Of a DNA stretch of 64,000 nucleotides, positions 22,310 through 34,208 are shown piece after piece. Numbering within the stretch: the first letter of the stretch is position 1; the number at the start of each line of letters is the position of its first letter. The notes under the pieces were generated by a model. That model was not told where the DNA came from, made no database searches, and saw nothing but the letters and a program-made list of their open reading frames with translations. Source of the DNA: Pohlia nutans (lineage: Eukaryota > Streptophyta > Bryopsida > Bryales > Mniaceae); the NCBI GenBank assembly GCA_022496805.1, contig CM040090.1, positions 6,566,001-6,630,000 on the forward strand, read 5' to 3'. The position numbers and the translations under genes are program-made.

Positions 22310-22520
22310 TTGAAAGTAGTCCTGTACTGACTCCTGTTGAGGAGACTGCAAATCACCTTTCTGGTCTATTTATACAGATGATGTAGCATGTGGTGGATAA
22401 GCAAATTCACATGCAGCGAGGGAGAAGCAACAAGCAACAGTGTGTATTTTAAAGTCCAAAATTTTATCTTATTGAAAGTCTACAATGATCATCAATCATA
22501 GTTTAAAACACTCTTTTAAT

Positions 22521-25500
22521 CTACAAAAACCCTTTGCCACTGAGACCTTGGCGAAATCTAGATAAGGTGGGAGTCGGTTGCTTCCAAGGGACCTCCGGTG
22601 ACTTCCTTGGAGCTTCCGGTGTCTCTACCCTAGCAGCTTTTGGATCCACTAATGCTTTCTGAAATGTGTGAGAAAACCCCGTGGCAATTATTGTAACATG
22701 GATTTCACCTGCATATTTGTCATCCACAACCGCTCCGAAAATGATGTTTGCTGATGGATCTGCTAAGCCTGTTACAATCTGCAGCAACAGAACCCACCCT
22801 ATCATCTCAGAAAACATAGCCGTCTACCAAGAAATTAAAAAAAAACAATTAATGAGTACACAATCTATTTCATGCCTTACATATTAATGATATTGTCGTA
22901 AAAGCATACTTAGTTTTTTCAACTCAAGCCTTAAACCTAAATGGCGCCACCTCCAAATCATATAGGAAGCTAGAAGGAAGGTAACAAATGTACCGACACT
23001 AGTAGAAACACAGCCTGCGCAGACTAGAGAAATCTACGCCCAAAAAGACTTACAACTAGTCTAGATCGTCTTCTTGTGGGTCTTTTCACTAGTCTACGCG
23101 GGCAATGTTTTTACTACCGTAGCTTTAGGATAGTTTCGCCAAAAAATATTAAAAAAACGATGGCGAATTATTTTTGAAAATTATGTTGGATGTTTGCCCA
23201 AAAAAAATGAAAAGAATGGCAAAATGCTTAGAAATTACAACACATGACTAACATGAGCAGAGAATCAAATAAATTAAGACTCCAAGGTAACTCGACTGAC
23301 ATGAGCAGAGAAAGAGATAAATTAAGACTTCCAGGTGATAACAGAAAGTCCCACATGCGAAACTAAAATTATTTATTTATTCAAAAAGTCGAATTTCAAA
23401 TAATTACCTTTTTAAGTGCCGAACATGAAATTTTCAAAATAACTAATTATTCACCTGGGCAGCAGCGAAGCTGCCCTAAAGCTACGGTAGTGCGATAGAA
23501 AGAAAAAACCATAAACTACAGAAAGTATGTTTTGAATAGACCATTTAAAGCTTCTGAAGAGGAGCACTCTCTATTGTTAGCTTGAGCACTTGAGCAGTTC
23601 GAGGGGAACACATCCAAAATTCCATCTAAAACAGAGGTCACTGATTTGGGTCATATGAAACCTTTGCTTGAACCCTTGGCTAGCATAAAGAAAAGGAGGG
23701 AGGGCTCACCTGAGACACCGTGTTCACTTCCTGCAATGTGAGGTCCGGGCCACCCGTTATATTGTACACAATACCAGTTGCTTGTTCAATGGAGCGTTCA
23801 ATAAGGGGAGCCGAGGCCGCTTGAATGGCAGCTTCCTCAGCACGATTCTTGCCACTTGATGAGCCAACACCCAGCATAGCTGTCCCTGAGTTGCTCATTA
23901 CAGCTCTCACATCTGCAAAATCAACATTCACTAGACCCGGTGTCTGCGCCACCATGCACAGGCAATCACCATTTCAGAACTTGAAAATATCATATGAGAA
24001 TCACTGAACCATTCCGTACATAATAATCTGTGCGAACTAAAAAGCAAATGACAGTTTCATGGTCTCCTGGTCCTAATGAACTCACAGACATGGATTGTGC
24101 TGTTAGTAACATTCAACAGTTGAACAACATACAGTGATGATGTCTGAAATGCCTTGTACTCCCTGCCGTAGAACATCATCGGCAAGAGAAAACGCATCCT
24201 GCAGAGGCGTTTTCTCCTCAGAAACATCAAGTAGACGATCGTTGGGGATGACGATGAGACTGTCCACAGACTTGCGCAGATTCTCTATGGCCTCCACTGC
24301 CTGCACCACAACGAACCTGTCGTCACAGTTAACTTGTGGTTCTCAGTGAAATCTGTCTTTTTCTGAAAATTCTCACAACGACCTTCTCTCAAATCAGCAC
24401 AATGAGAACAACCATCATAACATTAAGTAGATGAAGATTTCACATCTCAAATGGTCAATATGATGTGCATACAATTGTAGAGGAGATATCCAACGAACAA
24501 AAGGGCTAATAACTATTCTTCATGAACGGTGAGCTTTAGCACATGATATATTTGGTGTTATGATGTAGACACACTGTACTGTACAGTAGCCCCATCAAAT
24601 GATACACATGAAGTCAAGCTATGATTTTCAAAATGGAATTTCAGGCACAAAAATTATCAGAATCCAAAACCGCAAAGTGCATTGGGTAGGTATTTGAGTC
24701 TACTGTCAAGAAATGACAAATGTTGGGACACTTTAGGATGAAATGCTAAAAAAATTAGAAATCCACTTGGAAGTTGAGTAGTTTTGGATTGATAACTTCA
24801 TACGTTGATATCTTAGTCAGTAAGACCTCAAAATTCATGATTCTTTTTTTCACATGATTCTAGAAAGGATTTGCATTCTTTCCATTCGAACCGTGCATTA
24901 GTGGAGGGGTACTGTACATCACCTGCTGGCTTCTGCGACGGCCTTCAAATGTAAACGGATAGGTAACGACACCCACAGTGAGCTGGCCAGCCTCTTTGGC
25001 CACGCGGGCGACCACCGGGGCCGCACCGGAACCCGTGCCACCACCCATGCCTGCAGTGATGAAGACGAGATCCGCATCCACCACTGCCTCTGCAATGATC
25101 TCTATCGACTCCTCGGCTGCTTGCTCTCCCAGGTATGGCTTTCCACCCGTGCCAAGTCCTCGGGTCAAAGCTTCACCGATTTGAACGCGATGCTCGGCTT
25201 GCGATTTTTGCAAAGCTTGCACATCCGTGTTGATCGCCCAAAAGTCGACCCCCTGCAGTGAGGACAGAGTTCGTTTCTCAAAAGTCAACCAAAGTCACAC
25301 CCACTCAAAGCGCATCCAAATGCACAACACTGGGCACTGCCACCCAAAACAGACATTCCGTTCCTGTAGAGAATGATCATCAAACTCAAAACAGATTCGA
25401 GGACCCGAACCAGTATAGTGTAGAATTTCTCCCTATGCTTTAAGCCCTAAAGGACCAAGGATTCATGGTTTTTTAAATGACAAATTCAATCGTCCATATT

Positions 25501-26516
25501 GTGAAAACTATGATTCAGATGGGACCAAAATTTATATCACCGAAGAACATTGCATGTGTTGGTCAACTTGAACAAAAGGAAGTCCACATATGACGTACTC
25601 AAAACTGCTATAAATAACATGAGGGGCTTCTTGGTCCTTTAGATGAAGACCTCAAGGTGGTCTTCCAAGACTTCATGAATCACAAACCCTACGAAGCGGA
25701 GCAAGTAGGGTTTGTGATAAGGCCATCCTGCATAGGGTCTAATAATCTTTTACGAAAATTGTCTTGATCTCATTGACGACCATTAGTTTTTATGAATACG
25801 CTAAAGTCTCTATACTTCAGAAAGGACTTCGATACCCTGGTGATACTACTCCTGTCCCTGGAACATAAATGCCTAATGCAGCAAAACCATTGCTGCTTTA
25901 ACTGACACAAACAGGAACGTACTGAAAGTGATTCTCTCTTGTGAAAACATCAGTCTCGCTATTTCAGGGTGGTCGTTCGGTGCCATTTTCAAGATTTCCT
26001 ACTGAGAGACTGATATCCAATCTTGACGACCTTCGAGCGAGTAGAATTTCCCACGCATTCCCATTCAGAGAACAATGGAACCGAGTCGATGATGATGCCT
26101 ACAAATCTTGGTATCTTTTTTTCCTGCCTGGCTAAGATTGAGCACGGAACGCACGACAGGGAGTGAGGAAGACGGCAAACCTGAATACCACTCCCAATCA
26201 TGCGGTTGACGGCATTGTTTCCCCCGCCGCCCACGCCAATGACCTTGATTTTCGCGCCGCTCATGGCCAGCACCACCGCTGCACGCCGGCACCGCCTCCA
26301 GCCCAAACCTCGCGGGGGGGCCCCCGCGCCATTGAACACCAGCTTGGCATCGCCCACGAGCTGGCTTCCCCGCAGCTTGTTACTCTCGCATAATACCCTC
26401 ATCGCCACGCACCCGCATTGCGCCGGCACCGAGCTCCTGGGATAGCTACACTGCGGGGGCGATGCGGACGAGCTGCCCAACGGAGCGGGACTCAACCTAG
26501 CCATCGAACTACTCAT
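22521..26516 (-). CDS. FTSZ1: Plastid division protein FtsZ1
   Basis: Tubulin-like GTPase that forms the stromal division ring with FtsZ2. Five exons on the minus strand: 26516-26181, 25252-24923, 24300-24133, 23943-23710, 22778-22521, all phase 0, 441 residues. Exon 1 holds a Ser/Pro/Arg-rich transit peptide ([15 protein letters not shown]) and the first nucleotide loop ([21 protein letters not shown]). Exon 2 carries the tubulin signature GGGTGSG ([16 protein letters not shown]) and the T4-T5 loops; exon 4 has NVDFADV with the T7-loop aspartates. FtsZ1 rather than FtsZ2 is indicated by [45 protein letters not shown] and the absence of the C-terminal ARC6-binding motif of FtsZ2. Ends with LSGKGFL. 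Introns 1 and 4 are enlarged by repeats. Confidence 0.95.
23113..23491. mobile_element. MITE in intron 4 of FtsZ1
   Basis: actaccgtagctttagg (23113-23129) is repeated exactly in inverted form at 23475-23491, bounding 379 bp without coding potential. A second, CACTA-like end (cactagtagaaaca, 22997) lies just outside. The target-site duplication is not clear, so the superfamily is open. Confidence 0.55.
25461..25620. repeat. Intronic copy of a dispersed repeat with an empty TTAA site
   Basis: ggattcatggttttttaaatgacaaattcaatc-type sequence (25461 on) matches 26970-26990 joined to 27538-27700. Here it is continuous; at 26987-27541 a TTAA element sits inside it. Lies in intron 1 of FtsZ1. Confidence 0.65.
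25680..25717. repeat. Perfect 13-bp-stem hairpin in FtsZ1 intron 1
   Basis: tcacaaaccctac (25680-25692) and gtagggtttgtga (25705-25717) pair perfectly around a 12-nt loop. The arm contains aaaccct, also the motif of plant telo-boxes. It may just be part of the flanking repeat. Confidence 0.6.
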
Positions 26517-26986
26517 CTTGCTCTAATGCCACCAGCTCGAGAGCAAAAAAATCCAAGACCCCCCTTCAAGAATCCAAGAAGAACAATCACAGCGGTGGGA
26601 CGAATTGCTTGCTGAGGCTCCCAGGATCTGGAACCAAGGTTTGCGGAGACAGGGGAATTGCTGTGGTTGCAGGGGGATTAGCTAATTAGTGTAAGAAGGG
26701 ATTTCGATGTTGGCAGGCTGACAACATGATCGTCGTGTTGGTCGTCGTCGTCGTCGTCATGGCCATCCACTCGTCTGCGAATTCTCTCTCGCAAATCGCC
26801 TCAGCGAGCTGCCTGCCTGCTGGACGTGCAAAAGCCAAAGAAGCTCACAGCACCCACCACAGCGGGTCGCCCGCGCCCGTTTGGATGGGCCGGGTCAGTC
26901 GCCCCCGTTGCTCACCCGCTCCCCTCCTGCCCTCACTATTTGTAACACGATCATTTCTGACTAGAATTTGAGCAAGAATTCACGGG
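26517..26986 (-). promoter_or_regulatory. 5' region of FtsZ1
   Basis: GC-rich, with a (TCG)n run at 26740-26757. No clear TATA box. It ends at the TTAA element at 26987, about 470 bp upstream of the start codon. Short open frames in it have no recognisable domain. Confidence 0.4.
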
Positions 26987-27541
26987 TTAACCCTTTAACG
27001 TCCCATTCCTTTGCAGAAAAGTCAAACTACACTTTTATACACAATTCAGCTTTCAAGAATTGATGAGATATATTTTTTGATATTTTTCATGCATGAAATT
27101 GTATGTTTCCTATTAGTCCTAAAATTTTCTGATTTTTTTAATACAAAATGAAATTTTTACAAATTTTTAGGTCAAATGCTTCAAGAAATTCATGTTAATT
27201 ACAAAAAATCTTCAAAAAATATAATTTTTTTAGAACATGTGCAAATGACAATGGAGAATCGCATGATATATTTTTGAAGAATTTTTGAATTTTAATTTTA
27301 AAATTCAAAAGGTGAACATCCTATGCAGTGCATATTTAAACCTTGAGATACCTATCTTGCAATAGAAATAAAATATTCAATACTTGAAATTTATAAGATC
27401 TGAAAAGTGAAGTGAAAACTAGACTCGATAAACTTCATTTTCACAATTGCGAGCAATAGCAAAAAATGTCATCTTCAAGGTCGAAATTGGCTTTGACCAA
27501 CAATCATCCACTATTTGGATGCGCGGTCCTTAAAGGGTTAA
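26987..27541. mobile_element. TTAA-flanked non-coding element, copy B
   Basis: Left end TTAACCCTTTAACGTCCC (26987), right end in inverted form TTAACCCTTTAAGGACC (27541). TTAA is duplicated at both borders. An unoccupied copy of the flanking sequence lies at 25461-25490. No coding frame. Confidence 0.75.
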
Positions 27542-28047
27542 AATGACAAATTCAATCAGTCGTATTATGAAAAATATAATTTAGATGGGACCACATTTTA
27601 TATCACATTTTAAACTTTAGATGAAATTAGTGAAAAACAAATGTTGCATATGTTGATAAAAAAACATAGATAAATTTGAACAAAAGAACTTTACATAAGA
27701 TCTCCCAGGGTGCAAGTGAAAGTATATGTAAGTGCACAAAAGGGGAGTTAATTTGAACATTTTCATACAATAAATTTATATATATATATATATATATATA
27801 AGCTATACATATTATAATTTGTAATTAGGTGTATATATAGACGGGCTATCAATCAAACATGCAAATTAGCTTATGCTAGTACTGAAAAGGTCCTAATAAC
27901 AAGTGGATGTATGATCTAACTGATCATTTGATGGTAATCTTGAAAACAATAATTGCATTAACTACTATGATATGTATTGCAGAATTAGACATATGTGAAT
28001 TACATTCGGGTGGTGATAAGGTTTAAAAGTACATTTGTATACACATG
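27542..28047. repeat. Continuation of the dispersed repeat; (TA)n tract
   Basis: 27542-27700 matches 25480-25600. A (TA)n microsatellite is at 27777-27800. No gene recognised. Confidence 0.5.
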
Positions 28048-29029
28048 TTAACCCTTAAACGCCCACGATGTCGAAAAACGACATTTTGGATGAAGGGCAG
28101 AAACTTTGAAGAGCCATAACTTCTTCATCCAAAGTCCGTTTTTGACGAAATGACTTGGGTTGGGTCCCAAACCAAGTCTAGTTTGTGTGGTAAATATTGC
28201 AGACCCATACAATGAAGTATGAATTAATGGCATGCATTTTAGTGAAGGCAGCTTTTGTTTTTGGGTTTTCAAACATGGGGCATGTTTTACCATTGCAAGC
28301 CAATTAAGTAAAATCAAATATAGTTTTTCATGAATTATTTTTACATAATCATAATCTTAAGATGAAATCCAAAAACTTTCTAGTTGGAAGATTTTTGATC
28401 CAAATACTTTTGGTATTAGATTTGCAATGATGTTTCTATAATGAAAAAAGTGAAAAAATGGATGATTTTTGAGGAGCTATATCTCCTTCATCCACCGTTG
28501 GATTTTGACTTTATTTTTTGAGATGGATTCCAAATCGAGTTTAGTTTTAGTGGTAGAATCCTTGACTAAATCGAAGATGTTTTGAAGATAAAACATAGAT
28601 TTGAGTGCAAAGGGTCTAGTTTTGGACTAATTTTCCTTTGTAAATATTTTGGCAAGAGTCACCATTGCAAGGCTATTATTTGAGCAAAGAAATTGTTTTG
28701 ATGAATTTTTTTGGTTCAAGAGTATTGTTGAGATGAAGGTGAACAACTTTCTAGTTGAAGATTTTTTCATTGCAATGGGTCTATTGGTAGCATTTTCACT
28801 CTAAAGTGAAAATGATGAAATTTTGTAGTCTATTTTGAGTACTAATGCGTTATGATCTCGCAATCTATGAGGCTTCATGACCCAAACTTTGGTCCACATG
28901 ATCTACAATAAGTCTACTACAAGATTGTGCGGTTGAGATCTAAATAGCTTGCCTTTGAATTCATCTATGACACTTTTTCCAAAATTGTGTTTCTTGGCTT
29001 GGGACCCCCCTTGGGCATTTAAGGGTTAA
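28048..29029. mobile_element. TTAA-flanked non-coding element, copy C
   Basis: Left TTAACCCTTAAACGCCC (28048), right inverted TTAACCCTTAAATGCCC (29029). 982 bp, the longest uninterrupted member, AT-rich. The open frame on the minus strand (28048-28317) has no recognisable domain. Confidence 0.75.
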
Positions 29030-30713
29030 AGAATATGTATGAAGGGGTTTTTTGTGTTGCTATATTTTCACTTAATTTTTTATCCTTGTAATTTTATGTG
29101 TATTAATAAATTTTATTAAAAAAAACTTGGATATAGAGTGTTTTTTTAAGTATGTTGTGAACGCACATGATTCTAGGTCTCGTTCTAGGTTTTAACAAAA
29201 GGTGCACCCCAGGGGCCTATACCAAACTATTAAAAGAACATGAAGTCCAATTTGGGCTTTTTGGTCCTCTAAGGCCGGTTAAAAGAGTTCATATGTGGTG
29301 ACTTAAAATACAAAGTCGTTACAATTAGAATCAAATTTTCACAACAAAGTATGTAATTTTTATAAATTTCTGAATGATGTTGTAAGAAAGTCCAAAAGTG
29401 TCATTTGGGTCCTTATATTAGGCAAACCGGTAATCCATAATGATCATTGTCTTTGTTTATAACTACCACAAGTCTTACATTAAATGGTCATATGTTTAAC
29501 CCAAAAGGGCCATGTGTTTAACCCTTTAACCCCTAAAGGACCATGCTCATTCCTAAAATTTTATCACTTTCTCGTGATGCTTTCAGAAAGGCAATTGTAT
29601 CTCTTGATTGGTATTCATGTAGAAAACTTCACCGTTGAAGTTCATAAAGGACTTAGTCATGAGACTGTACATTAATTTTCAGAACAATCTACTGTATATA
29701 TTACATAATTATAAGGTTTGATCATAAGTTGATTTTTGAAAATTTTGAATAAAACCAACAGGTCATTCATTGCAAACTTTCTCATAAATTTAGAAACCAT
29801 GATTAGCGTTTGAAAGTTTAGGAGCATACAAAGATGTACTATATCTAGGTGCTCACAAAAAATGGTGTTTTAAAACTAAATACAACAACAATGATTGATT
29901 CTCAAAGATTTATGTTTGGATGAAGTGACTTGTTGGTGACTTGTTGAGCCGGTGTTTGTGATTGTTATTAACTTTTACATTACAAAAATGTTTTAGAGAA
30001 TTCAAATATATATTTGGAATATTCCAAAATATTCCAAAATATAAAATATGTAGAAAAGATTCCAATTATTTTGAAAAAGATTCCGTTTTAAATATATTTA
30101 AACATTTTGTGTAATTATTATATAGTGTTAATGATGTAGTAATGGAAAATATTTTACATATTGTACACTTCTTTTTTTTACGAATGTGACATCCAAGTGT
30201 GAAAACTCCCTTCAAGTCATTAACCGACCTAACTAAAATGTCCCAAGTTTACCAACCTTGACGTTTTAAGTTTTTCCCAATGAATCAATCAACGTAATTG
30301 CAAATCTTAAAGGATTTTTGTGTTCTTGTAACGTACATTTTCAATTCTCTAGTTAACATCAAGTCAAAATTGTGAAATCCAAACAAGTTATTAAAGTAAT
30401 TACTAAGGGCATTATCCACAATCAATGCTCCAACGGTGTTGGTTGTAGCATGAGTTACAATTGGTAATGGGTTCTCTCTTGTTGGTTTTAGTATGCAGTG
30501 TAAGCGTGGTTATGGATTCGTTGTTGTTGGTTCAAGCATCTTTACTGTGTGCAATACAAATCTTCTTTAGACAAAAAGAGGTGTACCTATATGACGTGAA
30601 TGGGATGCGTCATACTTCAACTTTGAAAATTTGTAACTAATTCATTCTTCATCCAAAAATTATGTTTCAACTTGTGTTGGAATCTAATTCTTCTTGTCTA
30701 TCTCTAAAAAATA
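29030..30713. other. Gene-free region with TTAA-family left ends
   Basis: At 29518-29545 two left ends follow each other (TTAACCCTTTAACCCCTAAAGG, read as TTAACCC at 29518 and TTAACCCCTAAAGG at 29526), as if one copy inserted at the border of another. No matching right end was found. The rest is AT-rich without a gene. Confidence 0.45.
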
Positions 30714-31658
30714 ATAGATAGATAGAAACACCAGCCCTATAGAAAGGGCCGGCGTGGATAAAGTGCCCGTTCGTAATGTCAATGACCCGATGCCCACGGG
30801 ACAAAGGGACATTGGAACAATACTACTCTCCCCTTTCGAGGATGGACACTATAGTAACCAAAACAAAGCAACAGGAACAATAACTAAAATAACAAATTAG
30901 TGATGGTTGGGTGTGAGATAGTATAAAGGTGTGTTTGGATTAGTTGTTATCGCCAAGTCATGAGTTCTTTGGTTGGTTGGTGAAGGGCGTTTGTATCACA
31001 ATTATGTGGTCCGGGTTTGAAACCAGTTGGGCTCGTTGAGCAGTGGTGTGATACACATGGCTTGGTGCTGCTAATGAGTTATCATAGCAGGAAAGTTGTA
31101 CCAACCAACCGGCCCGTCCTATCCCCAGATACAAGCTGAGCTAGTTGTTTGAAAAGAGTGGCTAGCAGTGGTTTTCACCACTAATCCCCCCCCCCCTTTT
31201 TTTTTATTTATTTTTTATTTTAATGTACTACGTCTGTTGGTATTGTTTGATTATTTTCTATACGTCTTTTATGTAGAAGGATAGATTCAACATACTGTAT
31301 GGCAATGGTATTTATTGCTTTGAATGTGTGTTTTATGGAGGTTTCACAGATGTTGAGTTTAGTTTCAAGTAGTTTCATTGAGGGGACGTGACTGTGTGGT
31401 TCCTCTAGCACCAGCTGTAATGACTATGATGGGATCTACTTTCCAGTCTTATTGTATGATATTGTTAATTAGAGGTTGGTATTTTTAAAAAATTCTGCCA
31501 ATTGTTTCTGATAAAAATCTGTCGTTTGTGTATGTGAATTCTATAAATTGTAGGGTTAAGTTAACATCGGGGTTTAGAGGCGGTGTGCTTTGGTATGGGA
31601 GACCTTTAATGCATAGTATATCTGGTTTGAATCTGACATTACATTGACATCTTTGTTG
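30714..31658 (-). mobile_element. 5'-truncated LINE copy 3
   Basis: On the minus strand this is the last ~0.95 kb of the LINE: C-terminal nuclease domain (RFKPDIL, QFIEFTY near 31550-31610; a shift or deletion splits it near 31490), 3' UTR with a C/T run at 31187-31205 (C-rich on +), antisense tRNA-like segment (31014) and the terminal stem-loop with gatagatag (30715-30725). No clear target-site duplication was found. Confidence 0.85.
31220..31658 (-). pseudogene. Nuclease-domain fragment of LINE copy 3
   Basis: Two open pieces, 31673-31485 and 31411-31220, cover the last ~140 residues of the polyprotein. PD, E-x-T and LLHKRRIENNQTIP are conserved; the K..KY part is lost at the break between pieces. 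Confidence 0.8.
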
Positions 31659-32069
31659 ATTAAAAATACACATAGTTATTTGATGTGATTGTGCATTATT
31701 ATTTTATTTTTTTGCAATTTATGGAGTGAAAAATAAAAATTTCAAAATTTTGGGGTCATTTTTCAATCAATAAGATCTCAATGAATAAAAACTCCAAAAT
31801 TCATGAAACTTTAACATGTGACTCAAGTCAAGATGTACATTCTTCCTATAAAAAGAAATGAGACATTTTGACTTTTCACAAAAAGTTTTTTTTCCATAGA
31901 AATTTCATTCAAATAATAATGGGTCTAAAAATAGTCTATTTTAAGTGAAATCTCACGTGAAAGGTAGATTCCCTTATGTACTACAACATATCCAAATTTC
32001 ACTTCATAATTTTAATTTCTCAATTTATGAGAGCAATTTTTAGGGCGGCCCACAACTATTGTGAGTCAC
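31659..32069. other. Gene-free AT-rich region
   Basis: No gene or clear repeat border recognised. Confidence 0.3.
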
Positions 32070-33010
32070 TAGAGTTATCCTTAAAGTCACCTTGTGTTTG
32101 AACAAGATACCGTGAATTTTGCATTAATGTACTCTTATTTGTTCATCCCAAATAGTTAAAAGGTAGGGAAGAGCTTAGTGGTCTCTCATTATTAGGTGTG
32201 TAAGAGCTTGGTGGTCTTTAAACTCATGGAAAACTAGTTTAGCCGTCTTTCTTGACGGCTAAACTAGTTTAGAGACCACCAAGCTCTTACACACCTAACA
32301 ATGATAAACCACCAAGCTTTTCCATACTTTTTAACTATTTGGAGTGAACAAATAAGAGTACATTAAAGCAAAATTCACGGCATCTTATTCAAACACAAGG
32401 TGACTTTAACCCCTTAACGTACCAGGGTGTCCCTGGAATTGACAATTTGAGAAAAAATATTATAAACTACCATTTAGAAGAATATTCTGGAATTGATATA
32501 CAAATGAAAGTTCTAGATCTTGAATTTTAGATTCCATCCGTATGGTTCGATTCATTAATACAATCACCAATATTTAATTATAAAATTTGAAAGTTAAAAT
32601 TAAAAATTCCTTCTAAATTCAATTACAAACTAAATTTCAATATTTTTTGAGTAAATTTTTTTGGAATGAGTTTGAAATGAGATACTCTTAAGTGTGGTGA
32701 TATTTTGAATTTTTTGTGTTTCTTAAATTTATGACCTCATTTTTCACGATTCCACTTTGAACTAGAGTCAATGCAATTTTGGCTTGGTCAACGACTTGAC
32801 ATACTTCTACATTTGCAATTTTAGAAAAATATGTACTCTAGTATGACTAAATCCAGCCATTAGATAGGACAACAACTTGGTGAAGAATCTCCAAAAAATT
32901 GGATGAGTTTCATCCAAGCGTTGATGAGAACGTGAGAAGGCTTTGAAATCATTCGTCGTCCAGAAACTGGACGCTGTGACGTTTAGGGGTTAAAGATAAC
33001 TCAACTGTAA
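32070..33010. repeat. Long inverted repeat interrupted by a TTAA element
   Basis: The centre is a perfect 17-bp stem (32231-32247 with 32254-32270, core aaactagtttagccgtc) around a 6-nt loop. Arms extend outward with moderate divergence to about 32075 and 33005 (shared gtgtgtaagagcttggtggt and its complement). The right arm is split by the element at 32406-32993; the left arm keeps the uninterrupted site (gagttatccttaaagtcacc, 32083-32102). Confidence 0.8.
32406..32993. mobile_element. TTAA-flanked non-coding element, copy E
   Basis: Left TTAACCCCTTAACGT (32406), right inverted TTAACCCCTAAACGT (32993). Flanks gtgac and agataactc join at one TTAA in the empty copies at 32083-32102 (inverted) and 4790-4808. 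No coding frame. Confidence 0.85.
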
Positions 33011-34208
33011 GCAAAATTAGTATCAAGTTGCACAAAAGGGTATCTTTATGGTGTATGAGATTTTGTATGGTAAAAAATGATATGCAATTCTTTATATGTT
33101 TAGATCATAATGTCTAAGTGTCAAGATGTCATGGTCAAAGACCACGTATTGGCATCCAAAATCAAACATCACAGAAGTAAAGCCAAAAACCAAAACAGAA
33201 GGGTCAAGTCTATCATGTAGGTAAGATATACTAAGTAGGTCTATCAAGTAGATCGTGTATATAGGAAGCATTTCACACCTGTCTGCAAATAGTAGATGAG
33301 TTTTCCATAAGTAACTGGTTTTGGAATGTCAACATAGATTTTTGCTGTGTTGACATTAACATATTGATTTTTGTCAAGTTGACACAAATAAATATCAACT
33401 TTCATCAAGTTGGCATTAGCATAGGTTGAGCATCGTTTAAGAGTTGCCAACACATATTTTCCTCCGGAAAGCTCCAAAATTTCTATTGAAATCAGGTAGT
33501 GTTCTAAGGAAACAGATTGGTTGCTCAAAAATTCAATTATAAATACGATGAAAGATTGGGAGATGATAACCAATTCTGACAACTGACTGTCTATACCATT
33601 TGTGCAGTTCAGCACAAACCCACTTGCACCCCTACGCAGACACTGTACCAAACTGTATGATTCAGTGCAATTCAATCATCTGAAACCGTGTCGTACAAGT
33701 ACTACTTTCAGAGAATCCTTTCAAAGCTGATAATGCACAAGTTTGCCGCTCTAAAATAATTCTCTTCACCTATACAGCAGACACAGCCCTACACCCTGAA
33801 GAAACCTGTAACCTAATCTAAACTAAACTGTACCATCATCGAATTCACCACACGGCGATCAAGCAGAATGTCTTTCACGCCCATAAGGAAAAATTTCAAA
33901 GCGATTCGCAAGTGAGACTGGGCATGGCCTCTTCACAGTGCTATCTTCAGCAACTGTCTGCAAAAACAGCACCTAATGACTACTATAGCTAATGTGACGG
34001 TAAAAGGTATCCTTTAGATCTAATGTGAAATAACGTAGCACCATAGTAAAAGGAAGATACCTTGTTTGACGTACCTACAAATGACTTATTAACCCCAGAA
34101 CTTTGCTTGAGCGGTCCCTGGGTCTTGAATCTTCAAAAGGCATGAAGAGAAAATTAGGTCAAAATTGGAACAGAGAGGACTGGTCATTTTGATGCATATG
34201 AAAACTTC
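33011..34208. other. Region downstream of metaxin
   Basis: 34000-34208 is probably the metaxin 3' UTR. An open frame of 143 codons on the minus strand (33675-33244) has no recognisable domain and is Leu/Ser/Ile-rich; I do not support it as a gene. Confidence 0.35.

Noticed and set aside
33244..33675. 143-codon minus-strand frame downstream of metaxin
   Set aside because: No domain, no homologous family recognised and low-complexity hydrophobic composition.
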